Assembly: GCF_018143015.1 (NCBI RefSeq) | Contig: NC_054746.1 | Span: 30,221,129 to 30,285,128 of the forward strand | Length of the DNA stretch: 64,000 nt | Source of the DNA: Lytechinus variegatus | Taxonomy: Eukaryota; Echinodermata; Echinoidea; Temnopleuroida; Toxopneustidae | Direction of reading: 5' to 3' | Shown here: one piece after another, positions 26,411-40,600 of the stretch | How positions within the stretch are numbered: position 1 is the stretch's first letter | Layout: each line of letters starts with the position of its first letter | Made by a program: the position numbers and the translations under genes | The notes under the pieces: generated by a model | What the model saw: only the letters and a program-made list of their open reading frames with translations | Told to the model about the DNA's origin: nothing | Databases searched by the model: none

Positions 26411-28548
26411 GCACTCCTAATTTCTCTTCTCACCTTTACTCCGTCTCACCTTTCTAGTCTCCCCCCCCCCCTCTCTCTCTCCTTCTCTTTCCCTCTATAC
26501 AGTATGTCTTTCTCTACAAGTCCTTTACTTTCATTTGAACAAGCGCAATATCTTTATATAGTTAGGGGAAGGGGGCGTTTTGGGAAAAAGTTATTTTTTG
26601 GAGGGGGGGGAGAGATGATAACTTCTTTCAATTAATCAATTTATAAGAAGGAAAGTATACTAGAGACAAAAATTTGGGGCAAAATGAACCCCTTTGAAAA
26701 AGGGTTATAGAAAAAAAAATCTTTCGCCCTTGCATGATGAGAGATTTTCTTCAACTCGTAGAAATAAAGCTACATGATACAAACATTAACTTAAAACTTA
26801 CCGAGGTAAATATTTATTTATCTTTCAACATTTTCAACATCGCTTTTGCCATCAAATTTTTCATATCGATAGAAACAAGTGATTTTGGTCTCCCATATAA
26901 TCATGTCGCTTCTCCATTTAGTGTTCACAAAGTTTTATCATTCATCAGCATAACTGTTTGATTTGTAAACCATGTTTTTATAGTATCTCTGAATATTTTC
27001 CAATATCGACTTTTATCTGTTGCATTTATCATGTTCATAATCATTTCTATCTCTTCTTTGCTTCCTAATCATTTGAGATCGAGAAAACATTTTTCAAAAC
27101 CTCTGTGTTGTCTTTTCACTCTATAAACGTATATGATATTCTTCTCAAAATATTATGTCAGAAATTTTCCAGTAAGATGTTTGGCAAGAAAACATAATCA
27201 TAATGGTGAAAACATAAGGAAAGAATGTTTTGTTGACTTATAATTATCGATGCCTTTAATGGATCCGTGTTGTCAAAATGCACTTTCATTTGAAGAAATG
27301 TTTAACATTCACCCATTTGTGAGCTTGAAACCCACACTTTTAAAAACCTTACTTCATTAAATCACATCTAACTATTTTACTTCATAGATGTCATGTAAGA
27401 ACGAGGACCCAATGAAAAAGTTATTCATTGAAATCATATAATAGATATTCAGTAACACAATATTTTTTTTTCGTATGTACAATAAGTAGCATATTGGTGA
27501 TAAATTGTTTTACTTACACAATATAGAAACTGTAAAATGACCTCAAGTTAATAGTTTAATGATAAATATTTACATAAATTTGAATTTTGACATTATCAAA
27601 ATCGTATTATATGACAGCGTTGATGATATCATATGATATGGTATTAATCTCAAAAAAGTTCTCAACCTTTAAATATTCATAAATTTTAGATTTTAAATTG
27701 GGGCAGCTTTTAAATATCAAAGTTTAATATTATAGAAACATCATGATTTATAATTTCACCGATTACTGACCCTTTTTTCAGTGAGAACGTTGTGCATATG
27801 GTAAAACCACATCATTGTGGTGATATAAATGTAACTAGAGTTGCAGAGAATTCACATTTTGACAATGGTCAGGGTTTAGAAATATTCAATCATTCATTAT
27901 TTTAAGAAAAAGTACCGAAAAGTGGAATGAACGATTAATCTATTCGTTCATAATTTTAGAAAAGAGTACAAATAAGCATATTACTATACAGACTAAAAGC
28001 ACAACGCATGCGCATTCCACCATCAACATCACAGAGACACAGTCACAACTTTGGCACACACATACGAAATACACATACACATCATTGCATAAATTCAGTT
28101 GCCTTGCTTTATGTTACTTTTAGTCTTACATACACCATAAATAGTCAAACAAATAGAATCACAACAATCAATATTATCCTCGTTGACTTGGAAGCCACAG
28201 TAGAGTTTATTTTCTAACTATATTAATTTTTGATTATGCAAACAATTTTGTTTCTGAAAACGGCGTGTCACATGACCACTGGGTCGGTCATACTGCTGAC
28301 GTTACAGACTTACAGATAAGCGAAGTATTCACTAAGGCCATGCATAATCATTCTGTACATAAGTTAAAATACACCATTAGTATTTGAATAATAATAAATC
28401 CAAGTGACACTCTATCGATAACATAACGTCGGTCACGTGATGATGACCCGAGTGAGAAATGAAGAGGCATACACAATGCTGTAAAGTAATAATTAATAAA
28501 TGAAATAAGTCGCGTTTTCCATTCGGTCAGGATTTCATTTTGTCATAA
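26411..28548. other. Intergenic between GH1 gene C promoter side and thrombospondin 3' end
   Basis: Very AT-rich. CT run near 26458-26500 and G runs near 26565-26612. No exon, RNA gene or named repeat found. Confidence 0.4.
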
Positions 28549-28568
28549 TTCATGATATTTTCCACGGC

Positions 28569-28574
28569 TTTATT
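28569..28574 (-). terminator. Candidate polyadenylation signal of the thrombospondin gene
   Basis: AATAAA on the minus strand, about 440 bp past the thrombospondin stop codon (29011-29013), so the 3' UTR would be about 29010 to 28550. Confidence 0.4.
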
Positions 28575-29010
28575 ACGAACACATTCTTTACTTCAACACA
28601 TCTTTTATAGTAGACGCCTCCTACATGTCCTATAGCTTCTCCTTCAAACTCATAAGATGTGCTTTAATACACTGCTTCTTGAACGATTTCACCACATCGG
28701 GACATCTCTGTTTATATCTCTTTCATCCTAAAGTGTGTTTCTCCATCAAAATCGCTCACCAAGTCTCCCTATTTCAAAGAAATCTTCCCTGAATATGCAG
28801 CTCTGTCGGTGACTCCTCCCACACTGTTAGCACACACCAGTAAATGTTCTCCTTCATTTCAATAATCGTCTTCTAGCGATTAAACTCCGATGATGAATAC
28901 ATTTTCATTGTAAAGGAAGGGACAAGTTCGTTTTACGTACACTTCTTGTACACAAGAAGTATAAATTCCAATTTGTTGTAGAAGACAAGCTTCAATGTAT
29001 CGCTCCATTC

Positions 29011-32000
29011 TTAGTAATCTGAAAGAGAAAGATATCAATTTAAATTCATTTATCACTTTGACAAATGTTAATGGGTTCTATAAGACTGCATACGTGCATC
29101 GTAGGTCTATTAGATGCATGAAGTAACATATTCAGTATAAAAAATATTAAAACTGTTCCATTGAATATAAATACTAACACTTAATTACGCTACATTTCAT
29201 CACTGAAAAGGCTTTTTAAATTACACTTAAAATTGATAAGTTTCATTTTATCTTTAAAGATATACTATAAAATTTTGTTTACTAAATATTGGGTAACATG
29301 GAGCATGCATGCATGTCTGGTAATGACTTTAATGTTGCATGTAGTGTACTCTTTCCACATTTCCACCTTAAACCATTTACAATGAGTAATGTCTGGCAAA
29401 AAAATAAAATAAAGACAGGCGTGCTTACTTTTAATCCGGATTTTTTTTTACTTTGTCCCTCACCGATATAACAGTGTAGATTTTGGACATTCTATTGATA
29501 TTGATATTCATCTTCAAGATAGGCTGCAGAGCCCTTTGAAGATTACAACACATGATGATAATGAACTAAATCATTGAAAAACGTAATTAACGACTACTAT
29601 TTAATATGGTCCTCTGATCGCATTATGCTTTTAAAATCTAACACGAACTATGCCTGCAAGGGACATAGTATAAAATGTTAATTTCTAATTGAAAACAATA
29701 TTTGGCAAGCTCATTACCTGATAGACATCTATATTCCATGTCAGAGAAGAAGACCATTTCCTGAGAGAAGCAGTAGAGTCCCAATCGTCCTCCTCTTAAC
29801 GTTGAGTCGTAGAGGGGGCCAGAATCTGCCAAAACATTACTTCCTTCCCACGCTGTAACCCTACAACAAACAAGAAAAACATAAGATCGCTTGATAAAAA
29901 AAGTAAACAAAACAAAGTAAAATAATGAATCGTCTTCATTAAAACTATTTTCTAATCAGACAATGACGATTCTTTTTAAGATGAATTCTACAACAAAAGA
30001 AATTGTAAATGGAACTGGCAACAACTGTATTTCACCAAAACACATAGGCACCCGAGAAGGTGACACGTACATTAGTTGAATGCTGTAGCAGGCGAAAATA
30101 TGAAGGATCAAAAGCAAAACTTTCAACGACACGATTTTTTATCATTTTTTTTTTACAAGTTCACACCAAGTTACCAATAATGCATATAGCATTTCCATTT
30201 ATTTGAAAGCAGGATAAAAGAGCACTGTAGATTAAATGCCTCGCTCACGGGCATAGCTGCCGCGGCCGGTGATCGAACCCCGGACTTTTTCATGTGTAGC
30301 CTGGCGCCTTAGACCACTCGGCCACGGCACCTCAATGTCGTTTCACAGAGAAGAAGTGCGCCATCTGTCGACATGCTTCTCATCCCAATGGACATAAAAA
30401 CGGCCCTAACCTACGGGATGTGAAAATAATGTTTAAAGGAAAAGTAATACCCGCTTTTATTTCGTTTCACAATCTCTCCTTTTTAGAAAAAGGTATATTT
30501 TTACATTGGACTAATACTGAGAAATAATGATAAAAATTGTAGGACTGTAACTTGATTTCTCTCTTTTATGAATTATGGCTTTTCAGACGACACAAGAACA
30601 AACCTCCTCCAATATCTATAATTCTATGCAGAAATATCGAGAGGACATTGGCCTTCATTGTCATTAGTGAATGGACGTCGCCTGCCCTAAAGCAATAACG
30701 AATTATGGCACCGGAAATAAAGTTATTTTAGACTACTTGTCGCCATTCATCTTAAACTTGTGTTTCATACAAAGTCCGTAAGAATTTTCACGTCACGGCA
30801 ATCCAGGCGTTGGAGCGTTACGCTAAGCCATGTCTCCATGTCTTTTCATCCCCAGTCGCTTTGGGCTTTTCCTGTCCCACATAGAGCTATTGTCTGAAGC
30901 AAACAACATCCCTCAGACATGGATGACAGGAAGAGGGAGAGGAAGGAGGTGAAGACGGGGGTTGTTCCGCTCGGTGACAACCAGTGACAATTGACGAGGA
31001 CTTTGGCGACGGTTTATACTACCATCACACCCATCACTATCAAACATGAATGAATGTGCCATACTTCTCACCAAACGCAGTGTCTAATAATACATCCACT
31101 CCCCTTGGCTTTCGCGCTCAATTTAAGATGTGTTATGGGATACCCTTCCTTTTGCTATTCTAAATCGAATCACGTCTCCGTTGTTCTTGTCATATGGTAT
31201 CCTTTCGACATTTATTCGAGCCACTTTACCGATGAGACATTATGAGGGACCGATTTAGAATATTTATCACATGAGCTCCTGTCACAGACAGCGAGTGAGT
31301 GGGAAAGATATTGAAGGATGCCTGCGTTATGGCATAAATCTTAATATTTAAATAAAATGAAAGTGGCTCAACGGGCGAGGCCGAGAATACAATATCTGAA
31401 TTAACCACAGAATTACTTACTGCATAAAACCATCAATGGGTCTATGTGTGACAGTCCACCTGTAAGCTGTGAAATCTTTCCATCCAATTTTATTTGGATC
31501 ACTCCAAATCAACTTCACCTGTAGAAAGCGAGAAACATGAGATTTGTTAATACTTTAAAAGGGAAATCCATACAAGTTTATATTAACCAAGACGTCATTA
31601 ATAAAAAAAAAGTTTACTGATATCCTAATAAAATACGGAGAAAATAGGCAGAAATAGCCTATCATTGTATGTTTGAAAAAAATTAGCTGGATAACATTAA
31701 TGTTAAATGACATGTTTTTCAGATCTCCTAATATCATTAAAAACCAATCTTCCTTCCGCTTGCTGCGTGGTTGTCTTCTGAATTGATCCGATCGGAAAGC
31801 TTTGGAGAAATCCCATGGAGATATGGAAATCTTCAACACCCTCTAAATCCTGCATGGGATCACATTGGACACCCTATAAATCCCCTATGAATTGGCAGGG
31901 ACCCCTTCTTGGCACCCCTTCTCCCATCCTAGTTACCCCCGACAGGCACCAACAAACCAACCTGTTGGTTTCCAAGGGGGCTATCCCTGCCCCCTCCTCC

Positions 32001-35000
32001 ATGTCCTCCACTCCCCATGTAATCTTATAGGTCACTCTAAACCAAGGAAGTTCCTCATTTAATACGCCTAGTTTGTCCTAGTTTCTTTCTCATTCAATAT
32101 TCATTTCACTCTACTGTTCGATTCATTACTCTACTGATACCTACTTTTCTTTACTGAATTGTATAAATACCAAAAAAATGCAAGATGTAAGAAAGATGCA
32201 AGATTACTATTATTATCAAGTCGTGTTTTTTTCATCAGATTGCAGCCTGGCTGAAATATATACACTCATTTCATTCATTTTTCATTAAAACATAATTGTT
32301 AAAAGCATTCTATAAAGATTGTAATAACAAAAATCTTATTTCGTTTACTGCTAAGAATCGATGGTAGATAAACTATCCTTCTTGTAAACATTACGTTAGC
32401 AGATGAATATTTATTTTTGATAAGGTCCAGAAAAGGAAGATGTATTCTATTTTTTTTCTTTTCGTGGAAGAAATGCAAAAAGTTTCATCAGTATTTCTAT
32501 TACCGATTCTGAGCCTTACTTTTTCGTTTAAACAGGATCAGCAAGATACAATGACATAACAATATTTCAAGCCTTTGGCAGATCTTAATATCTTAAAAGA
32601 AAAATTGAGTTTATGAACTTGAAATTTGCCCTAAAGTTAAAAAAGAATTCCCAAGGTAGCATTATTTTCTTTTTTGAGATCACTACGGAAATTAAGTTAG
32701 GATAAAGTTTCAAGATCGCTCGCAAATGTTTCGATTTCCGATCTGATTTCTTGGATGGAAGGCAAAAAAGGTTTGGAGGATGGGGGAGGGGATCAACAAA
32801 TCTTGGAGGGTGACACGACGAATCTTGGACAAAATGACTCAGCCTCTTGAGAATTTTATTTTGACTTCCGGTTTGGCTTCAAAAAGAAAAGGAAGGAATA
32901 TTGACCTTGGAAAACTGCCACCTTCGAACACACCTCAAAGATGAACAATTAAATTGTAGAATTTTCTTAAAAAAGACATTGTTCTTTGGAATGAAAAAAT
33001 AGCATTCTAATTGCATAAAAATTGTGATGAACAATGATATTTAAAGCAAAAATCATCAAACCAATAGCCGGATAAGTTGATTTTAATCCGAAAAAATCGT
33101 ACAAGCATGAGAATGAGAATTTCATGAAAATCGGATGTGAAATCTCAGTTCTGTTTAATTTGACATTTGTTCGACCGTGAAATCACCATTTAACACTGTA
33201 ACTTATGATTCAACAAGAGCTTTTCAGAATCTGTCGTTGTGCATAATGTCATATATAATTGCATCATTTTACATCCGATTTTGATTGAATCGATGCTATA
33301 CTAGTTAACTGTTAATATTCAGATCAACTCATTGTACAGTTGGACTTGATGTTTATAAGAATGTTTGAATCGTAGTAACCTCACCTGATTTTCTGTATCT
33401 CCAGTGTGCCACATAGCATTTCTCAAGTATTCTCCAGGTCCAGTGGTTGAGTTGATCAGCTGAAAATAAAATCGAAGGAAATTGATTACCGAAATTTGTA
33501 TTTCTGCGTCAATTTATTCATCACACCTTCAAAAGTTCCACATCATTAATAAGAAAATGTTTGTGCTTCGTTTGAATTCTTACAACAGTTCCAAATAATG
33601 ATGACCTATGATTCCAAAAGTATTGTGAAGCGAATTACCAAAGAACTGTTCGGAGGAATTCTTTATACAGTTCTTCCTTCCATTAAGAACGAGCATGCTA
33701 CTTTGTGTTTCATTTGAAATTTTGAATCATTTCAAGAGGGCATGCGTTTGGGAATTCCTCAAGCATCACGAGGCCACTAACATGGCTGAAGAACAAAGTT
33801 CCTTCTGAAATGGCAAAGGTTACCTTGAGTTGTAGACCAGCGGTTGCTTCAGCAGGGCTTGGGTCAGGTTGCCAGTACTTCTGGGTGACCTGTTTCCACA
33901 TGACAGCATAGAACCGATGGTTGGATTGATAACCAAAGATGAACCCTGCATAATCGTCATCCTTTGCTGTGTTCACGTAAAAGGTACCACTAAACTCTAC
34001 GCTCTCGAATTCGTCGTAACCTGCAGTGAAGATTTAAAAAAGAAATAAATATTGGAATGAATATTTTGACAGTGTATTCTGGGTTTAACTGACAAGAACT
34101 TAAATTTGAATTATTTGGTCAAATTTATGAAAGGCATCAGTAAATACAACAAGAAAGAAGCAATTGACAGGGCAGTGTCTCCAAACGCACTATTTCAATT
34201 ATAGCATTTTGTTTCAAGTTCATTGACTCTTTTTTCATCAATATTTAGCTAGATGTTCCGTGAGTTATTTCAGGTGTTCGGCCATCTGGAATTGTGTCTG
34301 ACTGTAAATCCTGTTTTTAATTTTAACTACAGGAAACCACAAAAAGGTCTGAGCAAACCATATGATGGGTGGTGTTTACATGGTCAATTTGTGACAAAGA
34401 TCGTAATCATATCCTGATTATGATGTCAACTTTTTTCCATCATTATTTTGGATATATATTTGTTGTATTTCTGCCAAAATTGTAATCTGGGCGCGTTTCC
34501 TTCTCTCCATGTTGCTTGCATTATGAGAGACTGGATGACATGCCGTACAGCAAGATATCTAGAAAGCTGGTTCATATCTATGTACAACAATCTTGGATGC
34601 ACATCATACGTAACAGCCAATAAATCAAAGACTTATGAATTCTCTCTTCCAAATAATTATAAAGAATATTAAAATCTTTCGACAAGACGAAGATGTTAGG
34701 GGGACATCGAAAAATGAGAATGTGATGGAAAATATAGGAAGATATGGAAGAAACAAGTGGCTGGTAAAGAAGAAGTAGAGGAGGAGGGGTAGTCGATGTG
34801 AGAAAGAAGAGTAGAGATAGAACATCGGAGAAGGAGAAGGGAGAGGAATAGGAAACTAACCGACTGCTAATCCAGGATCGCTGTTGATAGTTTGGACAAG
34901 CTCAAGACCATGATTCCTGACCATCCAGTTCGGTTCCAGTTGGGATGCACCGGAAGGATCCATGGGGACCATCTGGAATGCTGAGAGATCGGTTCGTTGG

Positions 35001-35088
35001 ATCATAGCATTCTCTGGACACGCATCCATGATGTCAGCCACGCCATCACCATCGAAGTCAGATTCGCAGGCATCGCCACGCCCATTTT
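29011..35088 (-). CDS. Thrombospondin exons: C-terminal L-lectin-like domain
   Basis: The second half of 35088-34861, then 34020-33824, 33459-33385, 31518-31421, 29860-29718 and 29018-29011. Key stretches: [74 protein letters not shown] and [19 protein letters not shown]. This is the most conserved part of the family. The final exon adds only 8 coding bases (Asp-Tyr-stop), so the protein ends EYRCLSDY. Confidence 0.94.
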
Positions 35089-37607
35089 CTACAAGGTAAA
35101 ACCAGAAGAGAACCGTTCAAGATTTCAACGTAAAAAATAAGAGTGACTCCTTCCCGATTGTTTCGTGTCTTATGGAAGTTTTTAAAGATTAATATAGTTT
35201 TATTTGAAATCGATTAAAACATCAGCTGCAAATCAGCAATTAAATAATTTAAACTATAGCATTCAAATCTACACACTTTCAAGTTGTGATATTTTTCACT
35301 TTATATACGAAAAACCCATGCTTATCAATATAAATTTCTAAGGTAGCGCTATTGGAATTTATATACAATTAAGAGATCACAAAACTATGTTAATGTTTCT
35401 AAATTTAAGATTCCGAGAAGGGTAACCTGGGTACTTTCATTACTTTACGATTTTTTTCCCAAAATTTATTTTTAAAAGTCTAAAAATATCTCTCATTACC
35501 TTCCAGGATAATAAAATTCTACCAAAGGGATTATCGGAAATCAGTAGCTCAAAATAGAACTAGTCTGGGCAGAACACCCACGTCTAAATTGTCTGGTTTA
35601 AATTTCATTTGAGAAAAAAAAACACTGAAAGAATGATAAGCCATTAAAAAGATATATAAAACCATTGAAACATTTCTATTCACTACGTCTAATGTATTTG
35701 TTCACGTGTAAGTTATGTGAATTTTTATTGATAAAAATGGATTAATAATATTGACTGATTAAAATTGATTGAATACAAAGGAATGACATGTACTATATTA
35801 TTTGTGATCAACTCACCGTCGGTGTCATTCTGACTAGGATTAAAGATCAGACGGCAGTTATCATCAGCGTCATTTACACCATCGTTATCATCATCCGGGT
35901 CACAAGCATCACCTAATGAGAAGATGATATGATAATTTACTTTTGATGACGTTAATAGAATATTTGTTCAAAACTCATCAGCAGCAATAAAATTAGTGAA
36001 GGTCAGAGGTGTCAGTAGGAAAACTTCAGGTAGCTAAATCCACTTGGACATCTCCGTTGTCCTTTTACATGTTTTAGGTCCGGTTTTGATTCCCGGCGGA
36101 GACATCTTCCAAACTCTTAAAAATATGTTTTAAAGGGTGAGCTTCGCAACTATCATTCTTTCAATTCACATCGCATATACTATATGTATACTATATGTAC
36201 ATATACACAAAATGTTAATTATTTTCCACTTTCTAATTAAAATTTCAAAAAGAAGAAAACTAGGAGGATTAGAATTTGAATGCATGGATCATGGATTGCC
36301 AATATGAGAGTGGGTTGCGATCATTAACCTCATGCAACTTATTGCACATGTCACGCTTTATAAACGTCAAACAAGGGGAAATTGAAATCGGTATGTTTAA
36401 AGAACATTTTTATACGACTCTATAAGCTATATTCTGAAGGAAGAAGATAATGGTAATAAGTTTCCCTTGACGACATGGAACTTTCCCAAATTTTGGACTT
36501 AACTGCAGATCGCGAACTCGCCATATAAGAGATGAGATTGATCTGGAATCAAGCCAAAGTGTTTTCCTCTTTTTTAAACATCGGAAAACAGTTGAAATTG
36601 CCCAAATTTCCTCCCAAGTTTCGACAAGATAGCCCCCAAGATAAGGTCAATATCTCAACCCGATTGAGCGATGTGATGTAATGGAATCTTCGAGGAAATG
36701 GGTAAAGAAAATTCTCCTGCAGATCCACATTCTGAACAAGACGGTCCAGAGGGCCATTTAGATGTGATTATTGAATGAATAACAGGAAAGCATGAATTGT
36801 AGAATGAGACCGATCTCTATCATTCATTATCTAAAAAATGTTCAAAGGAAATAACATGTTTGGACGCAGTTTGAACATAATGATACACAGCTCACTCTCA
36901 CAGCGGTATCTATTCTAATAACCTAATTTTTATGGCACTACGAATAAATCCTAGTGAAAAATCATCACCTCTTTAATTTTCATTATTAATCGAATACATC
37001 GATTTCTATCATTCATCTATGAAACTGTTTAATGAATAAAGATACTATACTACTCAATGTTATTGCTGCAAATCGTTGTCCTAAATCACGTACTTACTCA
37101 TACTATGGGGACTAGAGGCTTAACAAACATAGATTAATTCGTTATAGAGCATTGCTAGCATGACAAATGGTCATGTTCTGAATCACATCCCACAGTCAAA
37201 TGTCATTAATAACGTCAAGAACTATGTTTGATTGGGTAATTGTCACAGAACGTATGTATCATCAAAGAGACTCGTATCATCTAAGCACCATCCTTTAAGG
37301 TAAAGCCCTGATGCCAAAGATTTTTAGATAGGCCTATACAAAATATTTTAGCGCAAAAAAATGAGAGAAACTGATTAGAAGGAAGCAAGTTGGAATTGTA
37401 GGATTGAGTTTGACTAGTTACCACCAGTGAGTCCTTGATAACCACCATTTGAAAATAAAGTTATTTCTTTTTCACTTGCTACACATTATCATAATAATAA
37501 TTGTCATCGTCATCATCACCATAAACATTATCATCATCATCATCTCCATCATCATTATAATAATCATCACCATTAACATCATCGTCATCATCATCCTCAT
37601 CGTCATC

Positions 37608-37653
<46 letters not shown>

Positions 37654-40600
37654 CCATCACCATCGTCATCATCCTCATAATCTTACCGATGCCATCGTTG
37701 TCATGATCCTTCTGACTGGCATTTGGGATGTCGGGGCAGTTATCCAGATTATCTTGATGTCCGTCTCCATCCACGTCTTCATCCGTATCACACTCGTCAC
37801 CAACGTTATCATCATCGGTATCGATCTAATGTCGGAGAGTTGGTGGTCAGTTCAGATGATTTATGTTTGAAATAAGTGTACTGATAATGGACGTTGAAAT
37901 GCAGAAAGGGTTTTTAAGCAAAAGTATGTACACCTATATAACTAATTTCATTTAATTCTGTAATCTTGAGTTGATTGGAGAGTTCCATTAGAAATCTGGT
38001 CGATGGCTCTAAATTGGCAGAAATTTGATTCACGGGAAAAATATTCCAAGCTGTAAAATACATTTATTCAATATTAATTAGAGTTAACATGCATGTTGTT
38101 GAGCAAAGTAACATCAAATGTTGTTTAATGTTTACACATTATTCCATAAAGAACACTTATAAAACTTATTTTTTAATAACTGTATCACTTGCACTACTGT
38201 ACAAATAAAAGTACATGCTCAATTTTTACTCCTTTACTAAACGTTGTTTATAGTGTTTAAACTTGTTAACTGTACATACCTGAAGAGGATTGAAGTCAAA
38301 TGGACAGTTATCGCAGAGATCACCAAGACCATCATGATCGCTGTCATCTTGGTTAGCATTGGCATGTTTCGGACAATTATCCATGAAGTTGTCATGTCCT
38401 GCAAAAAACAATTGATAAAAATGGAGGTCGTTGATCAGCACAGCCATAGAGCCAAGCAATTTTTTTTAATCATTACAATAGTAGACCGTTTTTCCACATC
38501 GAGACTGATAACAAATCAGGCTTGGATGAATGAAAATTAAGATCCATAAATCATTCTTGAAGACTTTACATGAGACTTCCTCGGTACTGACAGATGCTTT
38601 GCTGACAATGCTTTGGGGAAGGAGAGAGGGGTTCAACCTGTCGAAAATAATTAAGTGTACACTGGCAATTATAATCCATTATTATCATGAATGTTTCAGA
38701 TTTTGTCGTAGGCGGTTATAACTAGTAAAGTTCAAGATGATATATTGAGCTTAATTAACTGCCAATCAAGGATCACATTTTCAACTATTTAAGGCATAGC
38801 TAAAGTTGTGCCATTAAGGAACTACTATGAAAATTAAAATGCTTTACCGTCATTATCGATGTCATCGTCGCATTCGTCACCGAACTCGTCACCATCGACG
38901 TTCTCTTGTCTTGGATTGGAGTGAGTAGGACAGTTATCGCATTCATCACCGACATTATCACGATCTCGATCTCCTTGCCATCGGTTAGGAGTATACTGAC
39001 AGTTATCCTACAAAGAAATATGAATATTATCGCATAGACGTTTATCACTCTTCTTGCCGTGATATGCTTTACTGTGTCATTTCTTGACATGCGAATCATA
39101 AACATAATATGGGAGCTCAGTGTGGGACTTTTTCAGATTTAGTAGGATGATGTAGATATGCCATTGATGACTGTTTTTTATACGTTTATTTCTAACAAAT
39201 AATTCAAATATTATCTAAACAATCATTCAATCAATATGATTCTTTTTATCTCTTGTTAAACAGGTTAAAAAGATAATAAACGTAATACATGACTGACTGT
39301 GATAATGTTGGACATATCAAATTCTATCAATCAACTAAAATCGCTTACAACAAAAAAAAACACATCATATTTTGCTATCATAAAACTCTGGACTGGAAAA
39401 AAGAAATGGAATGGAAGAGGAAAAATGTAAGATATCGAAGTTCAATTTACCCTGGCATCCCTGATACCGTCATCATCGTCGTCATCGTCGCAAGCATCTC
39501 CCTCGGCATCGCCATCGCTGTCTTCTTGCCCACTGTTTGGTATGTGAATACAATTATCCTGTTAAGAAAGAAAACAAATTATACGGTTGTCATCGTTCTA
39601 AGAGAGTGTTTTTGTGTGTTTTTTTTATTTAATTTATTGGTGGAAAATTTTATGGACATAGTAATTTACTTAATCATTTTCGTAAGTGATGACAATGCAT
39701 GTAAAATTCTCAACTTAAAAAAAATATATATATTATTGAACGAGAAAAATGATTGCTAACATCCCAATGTTGATCCCTATGAGTTTCCTTCGGGACAACT
39801 CAGGTAGGGCGCAGTTTACGGGATTTCCAGAAGGAATGAGAAAGGTATGGTTGAACCAGGTAAACTATGCGTCACTTTCCCAAAATAGGATGATAGGTGA
39901 ATGCATTTAATTGCATTTTAAAATATCTACATCATTCTTGATGATAAATGCAAAAATAATCAATCCATATGGAAGTTGTCATTCTTTTAGAGGGAATATT
40001 TCAGGGGTGCCCTGTATATCTGGAAAAATAAAATTATTTGATAAAACAATAGCACTCTACAAAAGTTTCTTAAGTCATGGAGCTATTACAGTTTAGTATA
40101 TAGCTCCATGGTTAAATATTGGGTGAAGAGCGAACAGTTGTTTGATGTGTACAACATCAACAAATATTCATATTTGTACACTTCATACATGAAACAACAT
40201 GTTCCTTTTCAGTTTCATCAAATATTGGTATAGTGTTCCCTTTTTCCATTTTTTTTTCACATTACAGTGATACGTCTTACATCCAATATCAATGAAAATT
40301 AAGATATCGCCTTTATACTGTACATGAGTGATGAGAAAAGGGAGCTAAACACATAAAAATACTTTATTGCCCGATTCCTTAAGTCAGTAGTTTGATGAAA
40401 TAATATATATTTTGTTTATCCTGTATCTATTCCTACATTTATTATTCTGATTCGACTACCCTTTGGGAAAGAGAGAGAGAGACAGACAAGATAAAGAGAC
40501 CAAGAGAAAGATAAGAATAAAGTAAAAAAAAATATAATTGTTATGGGTATAATTAATTTTACCTTTTGACAATGCATGTAATCACCAAGCCCTTGGCAGT

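Noticed and set aside
30250-30331. tRNA-Leu/Ser-like gene on the minus strand
   Set aside because: A and B boxes are good but the acceptor and anticodon stems pair poorly and a SINE-like body follows directly; called a SINE.
37449-37774. Open frames of poly-Ile and poly-Met on both strands
   Set aside because: Translation of a trinucleotide microsatellite, partly overlapping a real thrombospondin exon.
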